Shown here piece after piece: positions 46,230-55,835 of a stretch of 64,000 nucleotides of DNA (the first letter of the stretch is position 1; every line of letters starts with the position of its first letter). Source of the stretch: Phytoseiulus persimilis (Eukaryota > Arthropoda > Arachnida > Mesostigmata > Phytoseiidae); contig CM075103.1 in assembly GCA_037576195.1 (NCBI GenBank), positions 17,608,001 to 17,672,000 on the forward strand, written 5' to 3'. The position numbers were made by a program, and so were the translations under genes. The notes below the pieces were generated by a model. The model was not told where the DNA came from, did no database searches, and saw only the letters and a list, made by a program, of their open reading frames with translations.

Positions 46230-47159
46230 TCAGGGGGTCAGTGATTCGCAGAGACTTCCAAGGTGGAGATTAAGCTTAGCATCCAATGGTGCGTTGTCTG
46301 GCCAGCTGATCCTCAACGACATCATCAAATAGGTCAAATTCGAATTGAACGACTGTTCGATGTACCGTAACTTCAACCGGCGGAGCTGGTTTGACGACAC
46401 GTTCAGGATGAGACCGTCGGTGTCTGTGTGAACAACGTTAACTGAAAGACCTGCAGAGGGAATCCAATATGAAATACAACACCACCCAGCCCGACCACAT
46501 GCCGTTCTTCCGAATTCTCTAGACGGTAATCGCGGGAAGGAGGAAGAAGAATCGATCAGTTCTGAAAGCTTGCTCACTTATATGATGAGAGGTTGATGTC
46601 AGATGCCATAGGAGATTGTTTTCCGAGGTCCCATCGACGAATGTGAGTGTGGCCACTTTGGATGTCCCAGCGTTAATCGTGCAATTGACTTTGCTTTTAT
46701 CACGCGAACACCACCTGAGGGAAAGTTTAGGGTCCGGTCAGCATCCTGCGATTCCTTTGGGCCGACCACAAACCAATAATCCCTGCTGAGCATTTTTTTT
46801 TAAATTATTTTTTTCCTCGTTCTTCCCTATTTCTTTCTTTGTGATTGTTTTTTTGTTTCTGCTCATTTCCTATTTTTTTCCTCGTTTTTTTTTTTCATTT
46901 TTCTTTTATTTTCCTGTCCTATCTTTTCTCCTTCTTTTCTCTGTGGAAGGAGCGACTCATTCAGAATGGATTGCGCATTGATGTGTAGCTGAACCCACCT
47001 CAGACAGGCTACGGGGTCCCGGGGCAACGATTGGAACACATAGGCTTTCGAGCCCGAGTCTAATAAGAAGCCGAAGTCCTCCTGGAGGCCTCGGATGCAT
47101 TGGATAAGAACGGTGAGCAAAACATATTTTACAGAAGACGCGCATTTCACTGCGATCAT
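46230..47159 (-). CDS. Secreted protein of unknown family
   Basis: Three minus-strand exons, 47159-46999, 46714-46578 and 46450-46230, with phases 2 and 1 matching at both junctions, give 172 residues. The ATG at 47159 is followed by a signal peptide (CASSVKYVLLTVLIQCIRG, cut near residue 24). The mature part has sequons NCT, NVS and NLT, three or four Cys (ACLRWCSRDKSKVNC, and one near the C-terminus), and beta-strand-like hydrophobic alternation (KVATLTFVDG, GLILNVSS). This suggests a small secreted glycoprotein. Intron 1 carries a long homopurine tract on the coding strand. It is divergent from TTC8, whose start is 314 nt away. I do not recognise a family. Confidence 0.6.
46793..46944. repeat. 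Homopyrimidine/homopurine tract
   Basis: About 150 bp are almost pure T/C on the plus strand, with short A-containing breaks. The tract is A/G-rich in the transcribed sense of the minus-strand secreted-protein gene, whose first intron contains it. Such tracts can form triplex DNA. Confidence 0.8.
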
Positions 47160-47472
47160 TTTCAGTGGGGCTGGATCTTGTTGGAAGAAGTGCGTTTCGA
47201 ATCTTCCGGGGCTCTTGCGAGCGCACGCACCATGAACTGGAGGCACTTCCTGGAAGAATGAGAAGTGACGCTATGAGATTCGAATCTCGCAAAACCGACC
47301 CAACACTCCGCGTCTGACACCTGCGTTGGAGCCCATCAGGGAAACTCTGGACCGCCATCCTGTTTTTCGAACAGGAGAGCGTCGCCACGGTTACCGGATC
47401 AACAACTCGCGCTTCGTCACTGAGAAGCCCGAACCCCACCAGCCCGGCGCTCCGACGTTTTCCTCGCTCGAA

Positions 47473-49978
47473 ATGGTTGAGCTTGATCCACTGTGTCGAG
47501 CCTTGTTCCAGTTCCGACAGTTGAAGTACGAGTCGTGCATCGAAAGCTGTGAGATGGCTCTCAACAAGAACAGTTATGATCAGGCGGCTTGGATTCTGAA
47601 GGCGATGGCTCTGACTCGGATGGTTCACGTGGACGACTTGGAGATAGAGGAAGAGGGCATCGCCGAGTCGCTCCTCGATGACAACGCAACGGCGCAGGTT
47701 GCCAGACCGGGCACTTCCCTCCGGACAGCGGTGACAGCTTCCGGTCTGAACCAGATGGTGAGACCAATCACTCAATCGGGACGACCGCTCACCGGGATGG
47801 TGCGACCGGGAACCCAGGGTGGCGCAGCCTCAATCGAGAAAGCTCTCAAAACCGCGAGAACGGCAATGTCGGCGAGACCTGTCACTTCATCGTCGGGCCG
47901 CTACGTCCGGATGGGCACGGTATGTCGCGGATCGGGAGCTCACGACCGAGCGAGGTCTTGTTCCGTCTCTTGAGCCGTTTTACGTGCTCGGCTCATCTTG
48001 AGTTTGGGGTTATTGTTTCAAGGCGTCGATGCTCAGCCAAGCCGGAGAACCGTTCATCAATGTCGCGCGTTTGAACATCTCGAAGTACGCTCAGAAGCCA
48101 GCGCTCTCGAGGGCTCTGTTCAACTTCATGTACTACCACGAAAATGAAGTTCGCCACGCGCTGGAACTCGCGGCGCAGGCGAGTCAGCACTCGAAATTCA
48201 ACGACTGGTGGTTCAAGTTGAGCTTGGGCAAATGCTATTATCGCCTTGGGATGTTCAGGTGAGCGTGAACGCGCTATTCCTGCGATTTCCGCCGAGGACG
48301 TTTCGTCAGCTGAGGACTCCGTTTCGACGGCATCAGAACAATCTCGAATCACCCTGGACTTGCGCGTGCAAAAACCGTTCCTCCCACAAAGATCGCTGTT
48401 CTCAAAATCCTCGGATTCAGAAACTGAGCAAATTTTGGCTCAATCATGAAATTGAACTCTTCATCTTCCATGAATATTCGTTGAGCGATGCGTGTCCCGA
48501 TCACAGTTCCTTCCTGGAAGGCTTTGGTCCTCCGTGGACGGGTTCTTTGAACGCGCACGTTCAGGATACTCTCATCCGAATCATGATCTCACTAAACTCG
48601 GAGGATCCGAGGGCGGCACCCTCCACACATCCAGTGGGAAGAGCCGACGACCCGAATGCGACAAGCTCGTGAACTTTGCGTCCGTGTTCTGTTCATTGAA
48701 GTTGTTTACAGGGACGCGGAAAAGCAGTTTCGTTCAGCCAACGCGCAACAGCCGATGGTTGAAACTTCGTTATGGCTCGGGAAGCTTTTCTTGAAGTGGG
48801 ACCAGCCCCTCGGAGCTCTCGAGGTCTACAGAACAGCCCTGGAGAATTTTCCCAGTGACTCTTCTCTCTTGACGAATATCGCGAGAGTCCATGAGCTCCT
48901 AAACGATCTCAATGCCTCGGTGAAGTTCTACAAGGATGTCCTGAGGTGAGCCGTCTCCTCGACTTTCAAGTCTTCATCGCTAGGGGCTGTTCGAGATGCC
49001 CAATCGATCTAGATCCCGATGTCAGGGCCAGTTGATCCAGTCAAGGAAACGTAGGCAATCCCCACAGCTCGGACTCCGTGAATGTTGAAGCGATGGCCTG
49101 CATCGCCACCAATCACTTTTACTCGGATCAGCCGGAGCTCGCGTTGCGATTCTACCGCAGACTTCTGCAGATCGGCTTACATACCGCAGAGGTACGTGTA
49201 ACGGTTCCATATTCCGTTGGACACGTGTTCCTGTCGCGTAAATCGAAGCTGCATGCGATGGGACCCGAGTCGGCGAACCGGTCGATCGAGAACCCACTCC
49301 TCAAATGCTCGGAGAGACTACGCACGGAACGTCTTTTCCAGATCTACATAAACATCGCGTTGTGTTGCTTCTACGCACAACAGTTCGACCTGTCCATCAC
49401 CTGTGTCGAGAGAGCGCTGCAGCTCTCGAAAGATGACGCAACAACGGCCGACATTTGGTACAACTTGTCACACATTGCGATCGTGAGTTCTAATGAAGCG
49501 CGGCGAGCAATGACGTCTTGGGAGATATTCTCGGAGCGGAGATCACAATTTGAATATTGTTTCCGTTTCAGAACTCCGGAGACAAAGCGCTCGCGATCCA
49601 GTGTTTGAGGTTGGCGATCGCTCATAACAACGATCACGCCGAGAGCCATAACAATCTTGGAATCTTGATCCCCGAGCAGGCTAAGCTCAATTTCGAAACG
49701 TCGCATCGCTTAGCCTCTCACCTGTTTGAGCCGCTATACAACTTGGCTCTGCTGTCCGACTTGGTCTGACCCGCTCCCATCGTTTTGATTGTGATGATGC
49801 GAGTTTGCTGGATGAAAACGCAGAAGCTGTATTCAAAGTGATCAACGCTTTGAGTTTTCAGATCGGGGACTGCCTCAGCGCGTTCAGATACTCGAAGCAA
49901 ACACTGGAAGTGTTCCCTGGCCATGTCGACAGCAAAATAATCCTGGACAGGGTTCAGAGAGAACTGGCCTCCCTCTAG
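47473..49978 (+). CDS. TTC8: Bardet-Biedl syndrome protein 8 homologue
   Basis: A tetratricopeptide subunit of the BBSome, which moves membrane proteins in and out of cilia; in arthropods cilia are mainly on sensory neurons. Seven exons, 47473-47919, 48023-48258, 48712-48945, 49068-49191, 49342-49482, 49572-49763 and 49862-49978, give 496 residues with consistent phases. Diagnostic stretches are SYDQAAWILKAMALT, VARPGTSLRTAV, VRPITQSGRPLTG, ARPVTSSSGRYVRMGT, ISKYAQKPALSRAL, KCYYRLGMFR, ATNHFYSDQPELALRFYRRL, ALCCFYAQQFD, ADIWYNLSHIAI and FPGHVDSK. Together they follow animal TTC8 from end to end. The donor of exon 6 (GTCTGA) is unusual but the join to IGDCLSAFR fits the family. An AG at 49310 could extend exon 5 upstream in frame by ten codons. 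Presence of an intact BBSome gene is consistent with retained sensory cilia. Confidence 0.95.
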
Positions 49979-50420
49979 TCTCGCTCCAGACGAGCCGAGC
50001 AACGAGCGGGGTTTCTCGAGGAAACTGGGGAAGATTGCGACCCCAACAGTACCAGCGACGCAGCACGCCCAGGGTTCCTTCTGCGCATGCCCCAACTGCT
50101 GAGCCGGCTCTGGGATTTCGTGGATCGAGCCCGAAAATCATTTCCACTCCAGCTGACCGAGCTTGCCTCGAATTATTAATCTCAACCGGGGCAGATAGGC
50201 AACTGGCGGTGTGCATCACATGTCGTACTGACGATGTGTTGCAGAAAAGTAGTATCTCGAAACGACGTCTATTTTTGAATAGACGGCTCAAGTACACTCG
50301 CTGCGGTGAGTCAATCAGGGCAGTGACATTTTTGGATCTATTCAATGAAGCTCCGAGAGAAGGATCTTCAGAAGGAGGACGTCTTAATTTCGAAGAGAAA
50401 ACGCCTCGGAGATTACTCAC

Positions 50421-51466
50421 CAGGAACCGGCTGCTCGTGCTGATCTGGGCTGCCTCGGCCAGTACCGGGAATAAAAATGAATCACATACTAAGACGGCGA
50501 GATTCTTCTTGTCCACGATGATCAGTTTCCACGGATGGTCCCCGTGGAACGCTTTCATGAAAGCTTGTGAGAAGTCATCCGCAAACTCGATGTATTCGCG
50601 GATTCGGAAATCCTGGTTGTGTTTCCATAATGTAATCCATCCTCCGAGGAACCTGCAAGGGTAGCGATGTCTCACAAATGACAGACAGTTCTCCTCCCCA
50701 TGGTTCACCGCTTCGAGTGCTCTGAATTTCCCCTGGTGATTAGACGGCTTTTTCGAATGAACGGTGTCCCGATGTGGGGGCCGGGAAACGTAGACACTCT
50801 CAATTAGAAAACCGAAAACCCGGGTGCATACTCTAAGGGACGGCAACCCCGGTCCCCCTTCCCCCTCGAAAATGCACCGAATGCCGTCACACTAGAAAAA
50901 AATGTTATTTCGAGCAGATTATCCGGAACAGGCTATTCACGCACTCCGTGAATAGCTGTAAGGGAGACTGTTTCTTGGAGATCTCTCACCTCGAAGGCGT
51001 CATTTTCAATCTGCGTTCACGAAGTGCATCGTACACAGTTTTTTGGATGTTGCTGCTCAGTCGGAAGAGCAGAGCGTGTCGTTCGGAGTAGCCAAAATGA
51101 TTCATCGGCGTCCAGTCTAAGAGAACAGAGGGCAGCAAGTTCTCAAGTAGACTCATCGCGACACCGCTCTCTTCCTGTACCGGCAGTCATAGGAATTCCC
51201 GAATCCTGTGAGAACTCGTTTCTGAGATCAAAGTCCGCGGCACTTCGCTTGAGCCGGTGTTCGAGCTTCGTCTTAGCCGCGCCGATCAGTCCGAAGAGCT
51301 CACTTGCTGAGGGAATTCTCGTCGGGGAAGCGGTCGGGGAGAAGAACTGTGCTGGCTGGTGGACTTCTGAGGCAGTTTGCTCGACGAGCACACTCTCGAG
51401 GTGGGCAAACACTTCTAGATGGAAAGAGGGCGCTCCAGTGACTCGTGCCGCCGCGGAGCCTTTTTC
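50421..51466 (-). CDS. Unrecognised multi-exon gene
   Basis: Function unknown. Three minus-strand exons agree in phase: 51466-51181 (0 to 1), 51116-50990 (1 to 2) and 50652-50421 (2 to 0). They are bounded by acceptors such as CTCTGTTCTCTTAG and GTGAG-type donors. The exon set encodes a Ser/Pro-containing first part (SFHLEVFAHLESVLVEQ, ASPTRIPSASELFGLIGAAK), then DWTPMNHFGYSERHALLFRL and IQKTVYDALRERRLKMTPSR, then FLGGWITLWKHNQDFRIREY and FHGDHPWKLIIVDKKNLAVL. Both ends are missing. A minus frame open from about 50309 to 49884, following CTCACCGCAG, may be a later exon that overlaps the 3' end of TTC8 on the opposite strand. No family was recognised. Confidence 0.55.
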
Positions 51467-53259
51467 CTGAGATCTGATCGAGTGTGAAACTGACCGTCGA
51501 ACACTAATAGACACTCGGACGGTCCTTGGTTGAGTATCGTAGATCACAGACTGTAGCTCTCGCGTAACGCTCCCAGCCCGGTGAGAGAGGACGCTCGAGG
51601 AATCATATCTCTCAATCTATTAGCCACTCTACCTAAGCCGTCCAGAACGAGCGCCGTTCCACAGCTAATACCACATCGCGTTCTGCGTGTTTATTGTGGG
51701 GAGCCGCGCGAACATGGCGTCGCAGGTGCACGTGTGCTCTCGGCTTTGGAGTTGGTTTCGTTCCCCTCGGTGTGGAAGCACGAGCTGCGTTTCGCTGATA
51801 CATTGAACTCTGCTCGCTCGCCGGATCGCGCATCGGATCGATCAGTCGAGGGCTTTCTGCTGGCCCCGCGAGTGAATCATAATCCTTTGCGCAATGAGAG
51901 CTAATCAGTCGGAAACTCAGCAGCTCAATCCCGTTTCTTGCTCGTTTATACGCTCCCCCTCATTATTTTCACGCATATCGATCCGATCGCGGAAATCCTG
52001 CTCCACCCGCTCAGATTTCTCGGTTTTGGGTCCATGGAATTCCGAGTCATAGATGGACATTGAAACTGTTGGTAGGGAGCTATTGAGGAGTACTCCCACA
52101 TCCTGGATTGTGTCCTGTCAGCACTGGACCCATGAGCTCAACGATTTTCGAAGAATGTCGTGGAATTTGCCAGTAACTCAATACGTCTCGTTCGTAATTT
52201 GAGACTGTGGCCAGATGGTATAAGGATTATCGGAACCCCCGAACTTCCTTCCTCGTATTTGAGCCAGAAACCGATCCGCGGATACCCCACGATCCCTGCG
52301 TTCAAGGAACGATCGCGGAGCATTCAGGACCTGCGCCGCTGCGACATGCGACCCGAAAGATGAACAGGAATCAAACGCTATTCTGAGGCGGAATCCCTGA
52401 GGTCGCAGAGTGATTCGCTTCATGCCGCGAGGAAACTAGAGCGAGCCACGTTGTCGATCGCTTATAGTTCGTTGCGTGCTTCATGGTCTCTTGCTCCGGA
52501 TGAAGGATCGAAGGAGCCGCAACGGAGAGAGTTCGAAACTCGAAAGTAGACAACTCATCACGGAAAAATTGAGCGCTGTAACGAGGGGAAAGCTGCACCG
52601 GAGGCGCAGGTAGCGCTCAAAAAGACGTCGACCGGAACTTTCGGTATTTCCGCTCTCAATATTCATCCCACTGATTCCAATTCCTTTTTTTCCGACGAAC
52701 AAAACAGGAGATCGGCGGCGTGTGCGATAGGCTCGTGCACGCGTCGTTTTTCGAAACCACTGGGCTGACGGCGGTGCTTGAGGCAACAACGAAACTTTCG
52801 TGGCGAACTCTCTCATGGCTCCACACGCTGCTGACGCGAATGAAACTCATCTTCACTGTTGATTCGTGACGGGGCGGGGACGGAAGTTCGAAGTATCATT
52901 GTGGCCGGTCACACTTTCAATCTGAAAATTATCCCCCAGCGAGGAACAGACACTTCCGTCCCGGTCGCTCAAGAGAATTTATGAACCTTGATCTCAGACT
53001 CGAAACTCCATTGCCAAATCTGTGATTCGGGTCGAAAATCCCGAGCGCACCGTTTTCCGATTGCGTCACCTGACCGTCCAGCTCTGAGATCTGCTCACTG
53101 TCGATTGATATCCGTGAATCGATCCGAATTCTCGCTAAACGCTGACCGCGTCCCTCCGTCGAATCGTCTTCATTCCCCCCGAATTCCGTGAAAAGTGGTA
53201 CTTCACGATTTCGAAGAATACCTCCAAGGTGACGCCTCTCCCTCTCTTTCCCCCGTCCT

Positions 53260-53668
53260 ATCCCAGTTACCCGACTCCAAATTACCCTCTCTCACCGCCA
53301 AATCCTCACACTCTAGAGTCTAGGTCTAGAGTCACGACGGATCCCTAGGAGAAGCATAGGAACTGACTGAAAGAGATATCCAAAGAGATTATTCAAAGTC
53401 GTGTTCGTGCAGTGAAGTACAGTGCTGGGTTAGGTTAGGTTAGGTGAGGCTCTTTGTTAAGGACGTCTCCACGGAGACCTACTAGAAATATCGTGAACTT
53501 CAATCGGGATAGGAGACTGGAACTCTTGGGTAACGTCATCCTTGAGGGAGAGCCAGTATTGGCTGACTTGAACTTCCGAAGTTCTGTCGGCGCGCGAATC
53601 GGACATGGAGTTCAGCGCATGAGGATTTAGCGGTGAGAGAGGGTAATTTGGATTCGGGTAACTGGGAT
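53260..53668. repeat. 49-bp inverted repeat pair
   Basis: 53260-53308 (ATCCCAGTTACCCGACTCC...) and the reverse complement of 53620-53668 agree at 47 of 49 positions, with about 310 bp between them. The arms could fold into a long hairpin if transcribed. Confidence 0.85.
53430..53444 (+). repeat. Short interstitial TTAGG repeat
   Basis: Three exact TTAGG units and a fourth degenerate TGAGG. TTAGG is the common arthropod telomere repeat. It is too short to imply a telomere. Confidence 0.75.
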
Positions 53669-53709
53669 TCAGGTACCTGGGATTCGGGTAACTGGGATTC
53701 GGGTAACTG
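53650..53709 (+). repeat. 15-bp tandem repeat, four copies
   Basis: Units GGATTCGGGTAACTG, one variant GGATTCAGGTACCTG, then two exact copies. The array starts within the right arm of the inverted repeat; the left arm has a single unit, so the expansion followed the inversion. Confidence 0.85.
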
Positions 53710-53970
53710 GTACCCGACCCTTTCCCCAGACCCCGAACGCAAGTTCTCCGGAGATTATGGTCGCAGCTCCGCATCGGACAGAAACGGGCAGCTGGCGAGA
53801 AACTCAATCGAGAATCGCCGACTCTCGCAACCCCTTTCGTCGTCGGGGTATTTCCAGCTGGTGGGCTACGCCGTCATTGAAAAGTCGAACACATGGCGGT
53901 AAGGACGTCATAAAATTTATTCACACTTCTTAACTTCCCCGAAGTCTTTTACCTCTGCTTTCGACTGCAG

Positions 53971-54675
53971 TCATTGGGTCGGAACCGGATTCTGAAGCAG
54001 TTTCGACAAACCCAAAGCGTTCTTCATGGTGTCCGGGCCCAAGCGCCCGATCGGTCGACCGGCGAAGTCGTCATCGGGTTCCAAGTTAATTTCCACGGCG
54101 ATGCGCGCGGAGTCGTGCTGATGAACGACTTCGTGCGAGAAATCTTCGCCGAAGAGATCGATCCTGTTCGATGTTGCTCCAACGAGGTTTGCCTCAGCGA
54201 GAGGGGGGGGATCGAGGACGGAGTTAGATCGCGATCTCGCCGTTTGGGTCGGCCCGACTGAAACCGGCGTGCTTGAACACGGATCGGGGATCCTGCAACG
54301 CAATGTTCTGCATTCGATGCTGGAGGAACTCTCGAACGAATCCTCTCGCAACACTCCTACCACAAGGACACAAACCTTGAGAGCCGGCTCAACACTTTCC
54401 GCTGTTCGAGAGGTTCTGGGACGAAGGCCTTCCATTTCTCAGCCTGTACGCTAATAATATCCCTGTATCTCGCTCTCAGGTCATCTATCCTGTGAAGGTG
54501 ATCGTTCGTGAAGCAGACGAGTGGGATGATTTGCGAATCGAGTTGCTGGGAATGTTTGTCTGCGGAATTGACTCACATTTGGCGGCAATCCTTCAACCGG
54601 TCTATCCAGTCGAGGTTCCTGCTAGCATCGATACCACGCGGATCGGTTCCTGGCCGGGTGGGGCTGGAATCGAAA
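53971..54675 (-). CDS. Tandem unknown gene, second unit
   Basis: Exons 54675-54577, 54489-54376 and 54319-53971 join in phase and end at TGA. The reading gives NLDWIDRLKDCRQM, IDDLRARYRDIISVQAEKW, then CRIPDPCSSTPVSVG, RIDLFGEDFSHEVVHQHDSA and DDDFAGRPIGRLGPDTMKNA. The first part is a likely coiled coil, the end is acidic then basic. It parallels the unit immediately upstream exon for exon, except that a 56-nt intron (54375-54320) interrupts what is a single exon there. Differences are largely conservative (PNPC/PDPC, TPIS/TPVS), which argues that the frame is translated. No 5' exon with an ATG was found, so it may be a later part of one gene containing two repeats. No family was recognised. 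Confidence 0.5.
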
Positions 54676-54801
54676 CTAAGGAAGTCAGAGCGAGCTCAAG
54701 ATTCGAGAAATGAATACGCAGAGCTCGACGACCCTCGCCTCGTTCACGTGATTCAGCGCATGCAGACGACGGTGGGAACCAATCGGGGGGTTGTGACTCA
54801 C

Positions 54802-55835
54802 GTTTGGTCGCGATCCCCCCCGCAGCCGATCGAGTCTTCGTTGACTTCGATAAAAGACAGATCTTGCTGATCCAGTCTGGAATCAGAGCTGCGAAATCAG
54901 GAGGGGCGGCGAACTCCTGACGAATTTTACTGCCACCTCCGAATCGAGATGAAATTCCGCGCCATTCAGTTGTTTCGACTCACACTTGGTTGGCTAGGGC
55001 GTCCTTCATGGTATTCGGGCCCAAGCGCCCGATTGGTCGACCGGCGAAGTCATCATCGGGCTCCGAGTTGCCTTTGTCAGCGAAGCACGCGGAGTCGTAC
55101 TCGTAAACGACTTCATGCGAGAGTTCATTGCCGAAAAGATCAATTCTGTTCGATGGCGAACTCACGATCTTTTCCCCAGCAGGAGGCGAATTTAGGATGT
55201 AGCCAAATCCCTGCCTGGTCGGTGCGGCCGTCCCAAGAGATATCGGAGTGCTCGAGCACGGATTCGGGATCCTGCAATGCAGCTGATGCTTAAAGTTTTC
55301 CTCATCGTTGGGAGCTCGCGGCGGAAGTTCTGCCTCGAACCTCGATTGGGGAGCGGGGTCCGATGGTTTCTTCTGTTCGAGACGGTTTGAGACATAGTCG
55401 TTCCATTTCTTGGCCTGGACGCTGACAATATCCCTGTATCTCAACCTCAAATCATCGATCCTGTGGACGGAACTTCCCCTATGAGTTTGGTTTCCAGCCC
55501 TACTTCTCGGATGCGTCCGCCGAAGGTGAATACAGAGCCTGCGTTCCAAGCATTACAAGCATTCGTCCACGGGAACTCTCTGAGGAACTCACCTCTGGTT
55601 GCAATCCTTCAATCTGTCGATCCAGTCGGAGTCCTCGCTCCCATCGATACGCGAAGGATCGTCTCTCGGCTGAGCTGAACTGAAGCATAACTTCGAAAAT
55701 CAGAACGTCGTCAATGCCCGGGGCGAGCTTACTGTCAGACTCGTTGAATTCCGTTCTAAGCACGAGTGCACGCTCTAACTTCAGTTTGTTGTCCTTTTGA
55801 GGTTTGCAAGAAGAGGGAATTCGCAAAGGCGCCAA
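54802..55835 (-). CDS. Tandem unknown gene, first unit
   Basis: Exons about 55835-55733 (5' limit unsure), 55674-55593, 55460-54984 and 54929-54802 are phase-consistent. They read LKLERALVLRTEFNESD, DDPSRIDGSEDSDWIDRLKD, RIDDLRLRYRDIVSVQAKKW, CRIPNPCSSTPISLG, RIDLFGNELSHEVVYEYDSA, DDDFAGRPIGRLGPNTMKDA and then QEFAAPPDFAALIPDWISK. The last exon can also be read through into a longer open frame to about 54592. This unit and the following one are direct tandem duplicates about 1 kb apart. The coiled coil with a conserved FAGRPIGRLGP box suggests a structural or scaffold role, but I have no family match. Confidence 0.5.

Larger units (their letters stand above)
51548..53970. other. Gene-free, repeat-bearing region
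   Basis: No coding region supported. Between 53260 and 53710 it holds an inverted repeat, a telomere-like stretch and a 15-bp tandem array, listed separately. Confidence 0.4.

Noticed and set aside
46863-46960. Lys/Glu-rich minus-strand frame (KRKMKKKNEEKNRK)
   Set aside because: It is intronic homopurine tract. The real exon ends at the GTGGGT donor at 46998 and resumes at 46714 in phase.
53536-53807. Frames rich in PESQL / WDSGN repeats
   Set aside because: They translate the 15-bp tandem array within an inverted repeat, not a gene.
54376-54435. Apparent frameshift and stops making the second tandem unit a pseudogene
   Set aside because: A GTTTGT donor at 54375 and a CTCCAG acceptor before 54319 give a 56-nt intron that restores the frame with exact phase, and the exon before it is open in the correct frame.
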